The notes under the pieces are model-generated. The model was not told the origin of the DNA, did no database searches, and worked only from the letters and a program-made list of their open reading frames with translations. Of a stretch of 64,000 nt of DNA, positions 43,501 through 55,090 are shown in pieces. A program made the translations under genes and the position numbers. Numbering within the stretch: the stretch's first letter is position 1; each line of letters begins with the position of its first letter. Origin of the DNA: Poa pratensis (Eukaryota > Streptophyta > Magnoliopsida > Poales > Poaceae); assembly GCA_947311845.1 (NCBI GenBank), contig CAMZMU010000111.1:20407528-20471527 (forward strand), in the 5' to 3' direction.

Positions 43501-43800
43501 TGGATGGAGGGAGGGTCCATGGGGCAGGCCTTGTTCAGGTCTGTGAAGTCAATGCAGAGCCGTAGCCTGAAGGTCATGGGCTTCGGCACCACCACGGGGT
43601 TGGCCACCCAGGTTGGGTGAGGAACCGACCTGATGACGCCGGCTTCTATCAACTTGTCAATTTCAGCGATGATGAATTCCAGCTTCTCCTTGCTTTGTTT
43701 CCGCAGAACTTGCTTCATGGGCGGGCATCCGTGTTTACCGCCAATCTGTGCTCGATCACCTCCCTTGGTACACCGGGCAAACCTGACGCCTCCCACGCGA
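43461..43800 (-). pseudogene. Start of gypsy reverse transcriptase, fused by deletion to the integrase linker
   Basis: KLEFIIAEIDKLIEAGVIRS, then WVANPVVVPKP and RLCIDFTDLNKACPMDPP, are the first blocks of a Ty3/gypsy reverse transcriptase. Right after DPPSIHD the DNA jumps to sequence that in another frame reads MIKYMTEHALPEDDHDAE, which normally lies downstream of RNase H. The palm with the catalytic YxDD, the thumb and the RNase H are gone, a loss of probably well over 1.5 kb. The junction lies near 43495-43500. Confidence 0.8.
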
Positions 43801-43859
43801 AGACATCAGAGTTTTCCTGAAGGAAGGCGACGAGCGCGCTTTCCTATTTGTCGGTGAGG

Positions 43860-44583
43860 TGAGCGCCGATAGTGATGGTGCGGATCCATCGCTTGTCAGC
43901 GCCACCTTCTTGGTCATCGCGAGTCGCCCTGGAATGGCGCCTTTTGGGGGGAGTCGATGTCAAGCCCCCGGGGTACCCCTCGCCCCCGGAGAATGCACCG
44001 ACATCAGCCTCCTGTACATCCTGGTGGACATCCGTCTAGTTCAGCCTCTGGACGCAGAAGATGGTGTCATCGACGTCGGCCTTGACCTTGATCACCCCAT
44101 GCTACCGGGATCTTCATCATGTTGTAGGCGAAGTGGGAGACACCATGAACTTGGCCAGGGCAGGCCAGCCGAGTATGCCGTTGTACGGGAGCGGCGTATC
44201 CGCGACGTCAAAGACGATGTCCTCAGTGGAAGTTCGCGGATCACCAAAGGTGACTGGAACAGTGATCTTCCCAAGCGGCCGAGTGACGCTCCGTTCACAC
44301 CTTGGAACATGCCCGTGTCTTGCAGGCGAGAGAACGGATTTGCAGAGTAGCCAGGACCTTCGCCGTTAGCAAGTTGAGGCTGGACCCTCCGTCGACCAGC
44401 ATCTTGGTAACCTTGTAGTTGTGGATGATGGGCGACACGATTAGAGGCAGGGTTTATACCCCGGCAACACTGTCAGGGTGGTCTTCTGGATCGAAAGTGA
44501 TGACTTGGTTGGACCAGTCCAGGGGCCTGGGCGGGACAGAAGCGACCGCATTTAGCTCCCGGACAAGTCTCTTGCAGGCGCCG
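43860..44583 (-). pseudogene. Gypsy protease region, degenerate
   Basis: A minus-strand ORF (44092-44310) starts MFQGVNGASLGRLGRSLF. In neighbouring frames, pieces such as YNGILGWPALAKF and HDEDPGSMG match the region after the aspartic protease in gypsy polyproteins. Frameshifts are frequent and no clear DTG or DSG centre was located. Confidence 0.55.
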
Positions 44584-46437
44584 TTAGAGGGAGGCAGAGA
44601 AGCTCCCCCGTGAATGCACCCGACAACTCCAGTGACTTCTGGAACTTCCCGCTGCTGCCGCCCTAGGGAGCCGGAGCTTCCCCGCTGTCGTCATGGACGG
44701 CCTCTTGGTTGTTCTGTCCGCGACCGCCTTGGCCGCCGCATCCTCCCCTCGGCCACCACGGCCACCGCCGCGACCCCACCCACGGCCGCCTCCGCCTTGG
44801 TGACCCGTGGGACAGTCACGAGCGATGTGCCCGACGATGCCACAGTTGTAGTAGCCGTCCGGGCTGACCCCATCGTCCCGGCGCTGCTCTCGGATGGCAA
44901 GGTTCTTGAGCATGCGACAATCCTTGAGCAAGTGATTGCCTTCAGGGTGAATGTTGCACCATGGGTCACCCTCTTCCTCGGAGGTCGAAGTAGGCTTGAC
45001 CTTCTTGGGGAGGGGCTCGGTGACGAAGATGCGCTTCTCGGGTCCAGAGTCCCGCTTCTTGTTCTTGGCGGGAGTGGCCTTGTCCTCGGGTTCATCCTCC
45101 CCGGGGAACTTGACTCCCTCCTCCGATCGGGCACATTGGTCCGCAACCTCCCAGAGCTTACGGGTGGACTCGATGCGGTGGATGCTCAGCTTCTCGCGCA
45201 TCCTGGCGTTGCGGACATTGGCATGGAAGGACTGGATCACCAACTCCTCCTTGATGCAGGGTATCGTGTTCATCTTCTGGGTGAAGCGTTGGATGAACTT
45301 GCGAAGAGTTTCACCCGGAAGCTGCTTGAAGTCGTGGAGGTCACTGCGAGCCCCCGGGCGCTCGTACCCGCCTTGGAAAGCCCCCAGGAACTGTTCCTTC
45401 AGTGCCCGCCAGGAACGGATGGAGCACTTGGGAAGGTTGAGAAGCCACGTCTGTGCATCTCCCTTCAGGGCCAACGGGAACCAGCTGGCCATCATGGTCT
45501 TGTCGGCCCCGGCGACTACCGCAGCGAGGGAGTAGAGCTGCAGGAAGTCCCGGGGGTTCGTGGTGCTGTCGTGGCGGAGAACGTCGATGTTGAACTTCTT
45601 GGGCCAGGAGACCTGACGAAACTCGGGAGAGAGGGCGAGGCAGCCCTCGACGATGTCGTTGTCCCGATCTTCCCGGCGGTGACGCTCTCGGCGGCGTTTG
45701 ATGCGGGTGCGCATATCCTCGTTCTGACGGTTGTTGAGGTCGTCACGAAGATCTTGATCGCGCGTGGTAGATGACCCGACGGAGATGGCCTTGCCGCGGT
45801 CGCGGTTCAGCCGATCCGCCATCGGTGGAGCAGTGCGTGGAGGTATCGTCTCGCCTTGACGCTCACCACGGGGCTGGCCCTGTGGCTTGCGTGTCTTGTC
45901 CCCTCCTGTTCCGGGGCCGTCGACGGTGGGAGCTCGAGTAGGTTCGGGCCTAGGGCCGCCGTCGGCGAAGTCGAGGAGCTTCTCCACACGGGCCCTCCAC
46001 TCCTGGTAGACCATGGGATCGCCGGTGCTCGGGGGAAACTGCATCAGGGCCCTGGCAGCGACAAGGGCGTCGTGGCGAGCTTGTGCATCCGAGGGCAAGT
46101 GTGTAGAGGACCTGCTCTTGGTGCCTTGCGGACCTCCGCTAGCACAGGCGTCGTCGCGCTTCTCCTCAGCGGCAGGGCCCTTGCCAGCGCTGTTCCCGAC
46201 GCTCTTCTACCCAGAGCGCGGAGGAGGCCTGACGGAGTCCCTCTGGGCCACCGCGTCGTCAGGCCCACCGTTCTTGTTGTTGCCGCCCGCTTCGTCCGGC
46301 ACCTCATTCTCCGCAGGTGGTGGGGACGGAGGAACGTTCTGGTTCACCCCCGCAGCACGGCGTTCAGCAGAAGCCTGGGTGCGCGAGGAGGAAACAGGCT
46401 TGGAAGCCGTTGCGTCAACCTTCTTCTTTGGCGGCAT
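44584..46437 (-). pseudogene. Gypsy gag pseudogene with one in-frame stop and a damaged zinc knuckle
   Basis: The frame starts MPPKKKVDATASKPVSSSRT at 46437, is stopped by TAG at 46207-46209, and continues in the same frame through MPSDAQARHDALVAARALM (46098) down to 44584. The retrotransposon-gag core contains FPLALKGDAQTWLLNLPKCS and DLHDFKQLPGETLRKFIQRF. The single zinc knuckle reads YYNCGIVGHIARDC, so the first Cys of CxxCxxxxHxxxxC is Tyr. Apart from the stop, this is the best-preserved part of the element. Confidence 0.85.
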
Positions 46438-46529
46438 GCTTGGTGAAGAGCTTGACGTAGATCTCGAAGACGATCTTGAGGTTGATGAAGACGAATCCAG
46501 CGCTTGCGCCCCCTACCTGGCGCGCCAGA

Positions 46530-47484
46530 TGTCGTGTCTTGAAGCACGGACACTGGGAGTAAAGGATACCCCCTTTTTAGGTTCGGTATGGGGCGCGAAG
46601 GAGGCCGAGAAACGTTTCTCGCGGATGATCAAGATCAAGCTCTCCTCTCGATGATCAAAGCAAGCAACCAAAGGGACACAAGGAGCTACCCAGGTTCAGG
46701 CCGCCCGGAGGCTAAAAGCCCTACTCCTGCATGTCTGGATTGATGAGTTCTTCATAGTGTAGCTTACAAGGGAGCTCCCGGATAGTGTACCCGGAAGGGT
46801 TTTGGCCCGAGGTAGACGAAGGACAGATCCTGGCCCTGAGGAGATCACCTTCCTTCTCTACCCTCGCAACCCTAGTCTAGTCTTGCTCTGGTCCGGCGTG
46901 TTCTCCCACTTAGCTTCTTCTTCCTCCGTGCCTTGGTCCTCCTTTTATAGGCTAAGGGGATACCACATGGTCACATGAGGAGCGTGAGGTGTTTTAGGCG
47001 GGAAGAACCCCCCAGCTGGTTTAGGAGGAGACGTGGCCTCTCCTCCTCCAAGTATCTCCTTTGGGTTTGGTGAGGTCGTCCACCTTTGGGGAAAGCAGGG
47101 CTGGCAGGGACTGACAACACCACTGGCCATGTCCCCGAGCCGCGCTCCCTTCGCCTTGCTTCCCAAGTCTTCTGGGGTCTTCTAGCGTAGGCTGGCGAGC
47201 CTATCCTCGCTTGTACGGAGAAGTACCCGACAGGGAGCCCAGCCTCCTGCCGGGGACTCGGGCTCTCGAGGACTTGTCTTCTGTCCATCGTGATTAGGGG
47301 ACCCGGCAGGTCCCCAGGACCAGGGTCCTTGGTCGATGTAGCTCTTGTGTGGTCTTCGTGAGGTTAGTGGGCGGACCCGCCAACCTATCTTGCACCTTGG
47401 CCTTGTCCATCTTCTTCATGGGCCCACATGCAGTGGACCCACTTTGACAGCACCAGGGGAACCCCATGTTCCACTGTTGCGACA
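46530..47484 (-). repeat. Right LTR of the gypsy element (5' LTR of the minus-strand element)
   Basis: 955 bp starting TGTCGTGTCTTGAAGC and ending CACTGTTGCGACA. Next to it, at 46510-46529, the minus strand reads TGGCGCGCCAGGTAGGGGG, a tRNA-complementary primer-binding site of the kind found in grass gypsy elements. Confidence 0.9.
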
Positions 47485-48142
47485 ATAACAATATCAACAC
47501 AACGTGTGTATCGTTCTATGTAAAATACGTGAGCTGAAGGAGACGACATGCTCTCATGTTTACGTTGTATCACTAGACTACCTTTTTTCTGACATGAACA
47601 CTAGACCATAAGATACCAGGTTTAAACCTAAGTAAACTAACTAAACGCAAATAAATCATATTTATCAACACGGCCGATAAAATATTGGCTGACTGCAAAC
47701 CGAATGTGGTAATAAATAACTAAAAAAACATACTAAGTCAATAGGAAAGAAATGAAAAAGGTGATGACATCCAACATGGAAAACAAAATTATACGAATTC
47801 TTTTTTAAGAAAACCCATGCTTCGTCTGACATGGGCCATCTGAGAAAATAACCCGTTATTAAATTGGATAAATGATTTTGCAAGGAATAGCAGCCCAAGT
47901 GTGTAAGAAATACAACTAGTCCAATATACATGGTACTTACACGAAGTCACAGAGGGAAACCCAAATGTGCGGCCTACTAGCTTGATTGCCCATCCGGCCC
48001 ACTTCCAATGAAAACGAGCACCCATTGGCTCACTAGGCGTCCGTTTGGTTGGGAGCACCGATAGGGATGGGCTGGATGGTTCAGATTTTCAAATATGGGA
48101 TGGTTCGTGATTCCTCTATTTGTATGGTTTCAGAGATTTTAG
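47485..48142. other. Right flank of the gypsy insertion, intergenic
   Basis: From 47490 the sequence (CAATATCAACACAACGTGTG and on) continues the segment interrupted at 38567 and matches 54950-55080. The rest shows no gene. 48045-48140 (GCGTCCGTTTGGTTGGGAGC) looks like the start of a hAT or Harbinger-type MITE, into which the LINE inserted. Confidence 0.5.
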
Positions 48143-48258
48143 TTTTTTTTTTTGAAATTTTCCACACATATATTAGGTCAGCAAGCCGCCTCATTAGAAT
48201 CCTGTCAGTCCCTTTCGGTACCCTGGTTAGGCAAAGAGTGCGTCAGAAACTTGCCGCC

Positions 48259-49197
48259 TTAACCATCCACAATCGTTACATCGTTTATAAGTTTGCCTAT
48301 GATAGAGCTAGGGGGTTCATCGACCCAATTACAAGATCTTTTCTCACTAAAACATGACCTAGCTAGTTCATGGGCAACCTCATTAGCTTCCCTCGGACAG
48401 TGTTTAAAGGATACTCTACCAATTTGAGACACAAGATCAATACAGTCAGCAAAAACTGCAGAGGAATCTCCCCACCATGCATCTTCACCTGAGCAAGCTT
48501 CAATTATCTCTAAGGAATCCGATTCTACCACCACGTCATTGCATCCGAAACGATTAGCAAGGGCTAGCCCTTCCTTCATGGATAATGCCTCTGCCACAGC
48601 AGCTGAGGCAATATTTGGAAGATAAGTAGTAGTAGCAGCAATAAATCGTCCTTCGACGTCTCGAAGCACTGCTCCTGCAGAACCTGCGGACACATCAGCA
48701 TGGAAAGAACCATCGACATTTACCTTTAATTGTCTTGGGTTCGGCCTGACCCATCTCTTCTTTGATGGATTTGGTTTCATTAAGGATTTAGCTGCGTTGG
48801 CAGTAATACTCAACACAGACATCTTGCATCGAATCATAGGAGGCACCGTTTCGTCATGCGTGCGTCTTCGGCGGATTCACCAAAGATACCAACATGCAAC
48901 TGAAATTGTTTCTCTTGTAGCAATGAAATCAACATCTGGGGTCATATCAGTTTCTCTATGGAGGAGAACCTCCAAGATCGCTGATCCAGAACGGTCTACT
49001 CCACAAGCCTCCTCAATCACTGAGTTTAATCCTAGTAAATGCCACATCTCTTGTGCCGTTGGACAAAGGAATAGAAGATGCGAAATATCTTCAGCTGCTA
49101 GATGGCAAATAGGGCACTCGCCACTTGTGCCAACATGCCTATTCACCATGATAGATTTTAGAGGTATGATTCCATGTAGAGCTCTCCACACAAACAC
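48259..49197 (-). pseudogene. LINE zinc-finger region and RNase H-like domain
   Basis: The first part (49197-48877) reads FVWRALHGIIPLKSIMVNR then CPICHLAAEDISHLLFLC, the reverse-transcriptase zinc-binding region of plant LINEs. After a frame change, 48846-48259 encodes an RNase H domain: LKVNVDGSFHADVSAGSAGA with the first Asp, AAVAEALSMKEGLALANRFG with the Glu, and VVVESDSLEIIEACSG with the next Asp. The C-terminal part keeps REANEVAHELAR. RNase H would remove RNA during copying. Confidence 0.8.
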
Positions 49198-49391
49198 CTT
49201 AATTTTGCTAGGGATCTTGAGTTTCCAAAGAATTTTCCAAACCGGGTTATTAGCTGCCGAGCCAGGAAGAGCTAGTTGCGCAGCTCTTGGACCGAATTGA
49301 TGCCTCCATTGTAGATAGTAGCCATATCTTACGGTATATTTACCATGCTTAGTAAAGTTCCATGCAACAAAATCATCAAACCCATTAGTGT

Positions 49392-51566
49392 TCAGTGGAA
49401 TCTGCAGAATCCGGTTCGCATCGACAGAGAGGAAAATTTCTCAGAGCAGCTCCTCATCCCATTGTCCCGTGATTGGACTAATAAGCTGGGAGACTTTTGT
49501 GTACAGGTTTTGACCCCTAATTGAGACGATCTTTCTGTCAGGACTAGAAGGGATCCACACGGATCAGTGTAGATATTTATGTTTTCACCGGTCCCAACTC
49601 TCCAAATGTACCCCCTCTTGAATGTTGTCAATCCTGCTAGCAGACTCTGCCAGGTAAAAGAGGAACCATCTTTTGGACCAGCTTTCAATATATCTCCATG
49701 CAGGTAGTATTTAGCACGTAACACATTAGCACAAAGTGAGTCAGGGTTATTAATCAGCCGCCACACTTGTTTGGCAAGCATAGCTAAATTGAAAGAGTGA
49801 AAATATCTAACACCCATACCACCTTCATTTTTGGGGTAGCATAATTTCCACCAAGCAAACCAGTGCATTCTCTTACTGTTTTCATCATCACCCACCAAAA
49901 ACTGTGATATAGCATCAGTCATCTTTTTACACACTCCAATTGGGATCTGGAAAACATACATTGCATAAACCGGTATTGCTTGGGAAACCGCTTTCAGAAG
50001 AATCTCTTTACCCCCTATAGATAATTGTTTCTCTTTCCAGCCATTAATGTGTTGTATAATTCTTTCCACAAAATGCAGAGGACAGTCACTTCTATCCGCC
50101 CCAACAAGAGCCGGCAGATCCAAATATTTATCAGAGATGGCTTCATTGTCAATGTGGAGAGCTTCACAAATTTCTGTTCGAATAATGACATGGGTATTGG
50201 GAGAAAAGAAAAGACTAGATTTAGCCAAACTCACCAGTTGACCTGAATTAGCATAGTAGGTATCCAGAACTTGCTGTAGGGAAGATGCATTAGTCAAATC
50301 TACCCTCATGAGAATAAGAGAATCATCAGCAAATAAAAGGTGTGAAACTGACGGTGCATTCTGCACACTCTTAGCCCATCGATTCCACCAACTTCCTCTT
50401 CGTACAACAATAAACTCGATAAACCTTCCACACAAATCAAGAACAAATAAGGAGAGAGGATCTCCCTGTCTCAAGCCTCTCGTAGGAACAAACATGTCTG
50501 TCTCTTCAGAGTTGAATCTAACTTGATATCTTACAGATTTAACACATGTCATCATTAGAGAAATCCATCTCTCATGGAATCCAAGTTTCCGCATCATGTT
50601 CTCCAGAAAAACCCATTCAACGCGATCATAAGCCTTATGCATGTCTAATTTAACTGCACAAGCTCCTGTCCTACCAGATCTTTTATTCTTAATGGTATGA
50701 ACACATTCATATGCCACAAGGACATTATCCGTGATAAGCCGTCCGGGGAGAAAAGCACTCTGCATGGGTGAGATAATATCTGGGAGAATAATTTTCAACC
50801 GGTGTACCAACATCTTGGAAATGATCTTATAGATAACATTGCATAAACTAATCGGACGAAACTGGGTAACAAGTTCTGGGTTATCTACCTTCGGAATAAG
50901 GACAATAGTCGTGTCATTCCACCCCTCCGGTATGATACCAGTATTCAGCGCCTGTAAAATCTCTTGTGTGATTTCTCCCCCACACATATCCCAGAATCTT
51001 TTATAGAACACTGCATGGAGACCATCTGGGCCTGGAGCTTTGAAGTCTCCAATACTGAACGCAGCTTTTTTAACATCCTCAGCCGAAAACGGAGCAGTTA
51101 ATTTTTCATTCATCTCAGTGGATACTTTCGGATGGATTTTATCAAGCCGCGCTGGGTCGGTATCCTGCACCTCAGACATAAAAAGGTTTGAAAAGTACTG
51201 AAATACAAAAGGTTTTAGCTGATCCGTACCTTCCAACCATTCATTGTTATCTCCTCTCAATTTTTTAATCATGTTTTTCTTCCTCCTTGCCGAAGCAAAT
51301 TGATGGAAAAAAGCATTGTTTCTATCGCCGTGATGAAGCCAGTTAGCCCTGGACCGTTGAAGCCAGTGAATTTCCTCCTGTTCCAGAAGAAGCTCAATCA
51401 AAGCTGCCATTTCCTTCGCCACTGTTTCGTTTTCATCATTCATTGGACCACTCATAGCTTTCTCTAGCTCATGCTGGGCATCACGGATGCGTTTTTTGGG
51501 ATTTCGAAGTACCCGTTTATCCCAAACATGCAGGTTTCTATGCATGTGACCTAGCTTAGCCAACAC
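49392..51566 (-). pseudogene. LINE reverse transcriptase, long open frame
   Basis: This frame of 724 codons is open throughout. It starts with the linker region HWLQRSRANWLHHGDRNNAF. The reverse transcriptase follows: FKAPGPDGLHAVFYKRFW, FRPISLCNVIYKIISKMLV, AVKLDMHKAYDRVEWVFL, GLRQGDPLSLFVLDLCG, and the catalytic FADD at 50322-50333. Then SDKYLDLPALVG and WKEKQLSIGGKEILLKAV precede the connection domain. Without the upstream endonuclease in frame it cannot act as a normal ORF2 protein, but the catalytic residues are intact. Confidence 0.9.
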
Positions 51567-51599
51567 GCCACCATCAGTACAAACATTTTTCGCATTCTC

Positions 51600-52472
51600 T
51601 CATGCTTGCAACACTACCTCACGGAAAGACTCCTCCAGTAACCACTTTGCTTCGAATCGCTTGGGAGCAGAACGATTGGCTGGGATAGCAACTTGGCTCT
51701 CCGTATGAAGTAAAAGCGGACGGTGACCAGATCGAGAATATTCCATGTGAATAACTGAGGCATCAGGGAACAAATTCATCCAAGCACCATTGGCGACGAC
51801 CCTGTCTAGCCTTTCACGAATTCGGCCTCTCTTCCAAGTGAATGGATCTCCAGTAAATCCGAGATCGTGTAAGTCACAATCAACTAATGCATCGCGGAAA
51901 GCTTGCATATACCCCTACGGTCTTGGATTTCCTCCCTCCTTTTCGTGAGAGAAAAGAATCTCATTGAAGTCACCCATGATAACCCAAGGAATATTGAACT
52001 GTCCATTTAGCTCTCGAAGCTTATCCCAAGTTTTATATTTATCTAACGCGGCTCACCGTAAATACCAGTCAATCTCCAAATTTTATCAGGGGCTTCTACA
52101 ACTTTAACGTCAATATATTTGGGGTGAGAAGATCTGTTGAATAGAAATCTCCCTTTTCCAGAAAAGGATAACACCACCACTATGACCAGAACTAGGGTTA
52201 ACAATCTTAAAATCCATTTTCAACCTCTTTTTAAGACAATCTGCCGGATAGCTATCCAGGTGTGTCTCCGACAAAAACATCACCGAGGGGTCACAACGCC
52301 TTTGGACGTCCAAAAGCGCAAGAACTGTCGAGTTGTTCCCTAAGCCCTGACAGTTCAGTCCTAATATCCTCATTGCGCCTGGACGGAACCCACGCCGGGG
52401 CCGCCGATCTAGATGAAGGGGAGACAGCTCCGTCCTTCGATGCCTGACTCTTATCACTCTCGTGATTCGCAT
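51600..52472 (-). pseudogene. LINE endonuclease (APE type), interrupted
   Basis: The frame starting near 52382 reads MRILGLNCQGLGNNSTVLAL, then SVMFLSETHLDS, the first two blocks of the APE-type endonuclease (Asn, Glu). It is stopped at 52110. Pieces WVIMGDFNEILFSHEK (near 51970, the DFN block) and, at 51600-51908, DLGFTGDPFTWKRGRIRERL and the end YSRSGHRPLLLH, which has the catalytic His, continue in order. Stops near 51912 and 51600 separate the blocks. Confidence 0.82.
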
Positions 52473-52737
52473 TTACTACAGCTTCCAATCCAGCTTCCAA
52501 AGAATCCACTGCTGTGCCACTATTTGCCTTCAGCTTTTTCTTGTTCAGACTTTTCTGTGGAGTAGCTAATGGGTCACTCTCTGTACTTGGTTCGGTCTCT
52601 TGATCCTCAAAGGGTCCTAGTTCAGATGGATTTTCTTCAGTTACTGCTGCTGACTTAACAGGAACAATGGCAGATTCCTTCTCCTGGCCCGCATTCATAG
52701 CAAGCCTCTTCCTTGCCGAGAGCGTCGTATCATACAT
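52291..52737 (-). pseudogene. C-terminal part of LINE ORF1
   Basis: A 148-residue polar frame (ARKRLAMNAGQEKESAIVPV) overlaps the start of the endonuclease frame in another phase, as ORF1 and ORF2 do in plant L1 elements. It lacks the DUF4283 and zinc-knuckle region expected upstream, which agrees with 5' truncation of the element. Confidence 0.55.
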
Positions 52738-52819
52738 GATTGCGTCAGAGCTGCCGAGCCTCTGATCATTCGTTTCGTCAGTCCCAGTCTGATTGAAGGT
52801 GCTGTTTCGGAGATTTTAG

Positions 52820-54859
52820 CTGGTTGGGATGGATTGTGATTAGCTTAGTGGTTAATAGAAATTGATTAGCGGGTAATTAATATGCTATTAACAGAAGTTC
52901 CGTTCATATTATCTCTGTTGTGGCGAGGAAGACGGGCGAACAGCCTTGCCAGCGCCCTCGGCTGAGCGCGCCTCCTAGGCGACCTCGCCGGCGCACTCGG
53001 CCAAGCATCCTAGACTACCTCGCAGGCCTTCCAGCTCCTCCTTGTTCGGCGTCTCCGCCATAGACGACTGCGAAAGGTACTCGCCGGAGGCCGTGCTGCC
53101 GTCCGGTGTACTACCTATCATTGTCTCCCCGTCGCGCTGCACCGCCGCCTGCAGCCAGTGTCAGGGAAGCGGCCACTTCTTGGGCCGGAGAGCTAGCATC
53201 CGTCGTGCCGTAGGAGACCATGGGGGACATCCTAACCAGAGCCGGCTTGAGGTGTCGAGAAATGATGGTCTCAATTCCACGGGAGGGAGAACAACAGTCA
53301 ACCGGGTTTATACATCTTACTTGGGCGGTGAATTTATTGTTGGTTTTACTTTAAACTTGTCGGCAAATGTTTCTACATGATCTTTCATGCGGTTTCAAAA
53401 ATAAAAATAAATTAGGGGTGTTAAACAAAGGTTTCTTAAACATTGAAAAATGACACTATTTTCTTTGTATTTTTGATAGCAAATCACTCCTTGATGCGTA
53501 GACTCGAGTGCTATTTCGATTTTTCTCCCGGTTGATATGAGTTTGAACCAACCGTGTTTGAATTCCTTAAACCAAAACTGAAGATGGTCTAGCGACTTAA
53601 ATTAATAGAGACACTGATGTGTATATACTTCCACACGCGGAGAATCTAACTAGGATTTCAGCACCGGGTGAAACACTTTATACGCACAACATGTACGACA
53701 CGGACACTATTAAACTATAATTTGATAAACTTCATTATGAATAATCTAATTTTCAAATATAAAGTAATTTGGTCCTCGTTGAAACGAGTTTTTGAAACTG
53801 TCTTGAAAAAAAATGAATTATGTGTATTAGCCTAAAATTTTGATATAAATATATTTTGGTAAGAACCATAATCACAAGAAATTTGAGAAAAAATCGGCAA
53901 AGTTTGTGTGTCGCGTAGCCTAAGGCGAGATGATGAGTTGAGCCCGTGAGTGAAAAATAGGGGTAATCAATTCACAGAGAGACATGACCAGTCAATACCT
54001 AATGGGGTTAGAACTAAATAGATTGGATGTTGGACCAATGGTTCAACATTGGGATTTATAAGTTTTACTCTTTGGTATTATGACATCTAGTTTAAATGTA
54101 AAGAAAATAAATTTTGCATTTTTAGAGGGTCCGCACCCCACTAGCACTTGCTTCCACAACCTTAAATCTAGTATTTTAAGTACATTGTGAGCACCCTAGT
54201 AAATCAGGATCAGCAGCTTGAGTAGTGAGGACCCTAGTATATATGTTTGCCTTGCACACAATGGAAGGCGTCGGATGTGTAGACACAACTAACACGAGGT
54301 CGTCGATCGTCTTTCATACCAAATTGCATTGGTCGCTCGTGCAGATCGTCCAGCATCATACGTATGGAAGTGTGGAGCTCGACCAAACAAGGGAGTCCGA
54401 TTTCCAGTGCAACCATTGTCGCCTGTGCGTCGACCCTGCAGATGGTTTCTATCTGTTCTTCAAGACATTCTCGGGGGGCAGAGCTGGGTGACGACGACGA
54501 GGGGCAGAGGGGCAGCTGAGGAGTGACGCTAACCTCGTCGGTCCGTCCACCGAATTTGAACTTAGCAGCAGCAAATATCATATATGTGCCTCTGCAATGC
54601 TACATATACCGAGTATGTGCACAGCTCTAGCGATAATGATCATAATCACTTGAAATGGATTTGGGTGTCATGATCACTATATTCCCGGTGCCTCGCATAC
54701 CTACCCAAATTATTTTTAGCTACTGTATCTTTCCAAATCATCACGTGATCCTAAAACTACTCTAGGTCCTTCGCCGATCCCCACATTATCAGTTTGTATT
54801 TATAAACTTTTGCACTCTCTTCGTTTTATAAAGGAGGAAAGGAGGAGTGAGTTCGGTTC
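52820..54859. other. Intergenic DNA, no gene seen
   Basis: Starts with the right half of the MITE-like sequence split by the LINE. A GC-rich block at 52925-53240 has ORFs (53042-53380 plus) of no known family. 53400-54200 is AT-rich. 54590-54860 shares words in order with 63310-63540. Confidence 0.45.
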
Positions 54860-55090
54860 AATGCGTGCAACAACCTTTTGGCCCACATGCTAGAGCCGGC
54901 AAAATCACTAAGTATATTGTTATTGTAACTTAGAAACAAGATGACAATATCAACACCAATTGTGTGTCGTTCTATGTACAAAATTATAATCATCCGTGAG
55001 CTGAAGCAAACGACATTCTCTCATGTTTACGTTGTAACACTAGACTATAGTTTTTTTTTCCCGAAATGAACACTAGACTATTGTTGGTAG
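54860..55090 (+). repeat. Paralog of the gypsy target site (empty site)
   Basis: GTGCAACAACCTTTTGGCCC, then CTAGAGCCGGCAAAAT and ATGACAATATCAACACC, and TCATGTTTACGTTGTAACAC match the two flanks of the gypsy element (38490-38567 and 47485-47610) joined without it. It therefore shows the target before insertion. It belongs to an intergenic repeat present at least twice in the window. Confidence 0.75.

Larger units (their letters stand above)
38568..47484 (-). mobile_element. Ty3/gypsy LTR retrotransposon, 8.9 kb, minus strand, internally deleted
   Basis: Two LTRs of 952 and 955 bp bound the element, and ATAAC flanks both sides (38563-38567 and 47485-47489), a perfect 5-bp target duplication. 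On the minus strand, gag comes first, then a protease relic, the start of the reverse transcriptase and integrase. Most of the reverse transcriptase and all of the RNase H are missing. About 3 kb between integrase and the 3' LTR carry GC-rich ORFs and TATA boxes on the opposite strand, an arrangement known from Tat-lineage gypsy elements. The LTRs differ at about 30 sites by eye (near 3%), so the insertion is fairly recent. Confidence 0.92.
48143..52803 (-). mobile_element. L1-type LINE, nearly full coding length, minus strand
   Basis: A poly-T run at 48143-48153 (A-tail) and a 16-bp target duplication GTTTC(A/G)GAGATTTTAG at 48127-48142 and 52804-52819 bound the 4.66-kb element. On the minus strand it encodes the end of ORF1, then endonuclease, reverse transcriptase, a zinc-finger region and an RNase H domain. 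ORF1 begins close to the 5' boundary, so the 5' UTR and probably part of ORF1 are truncated. Stops near 52110, 51910 and 51600 and further breaks before the RNase H disable ORF2. Confidence 0.92.
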
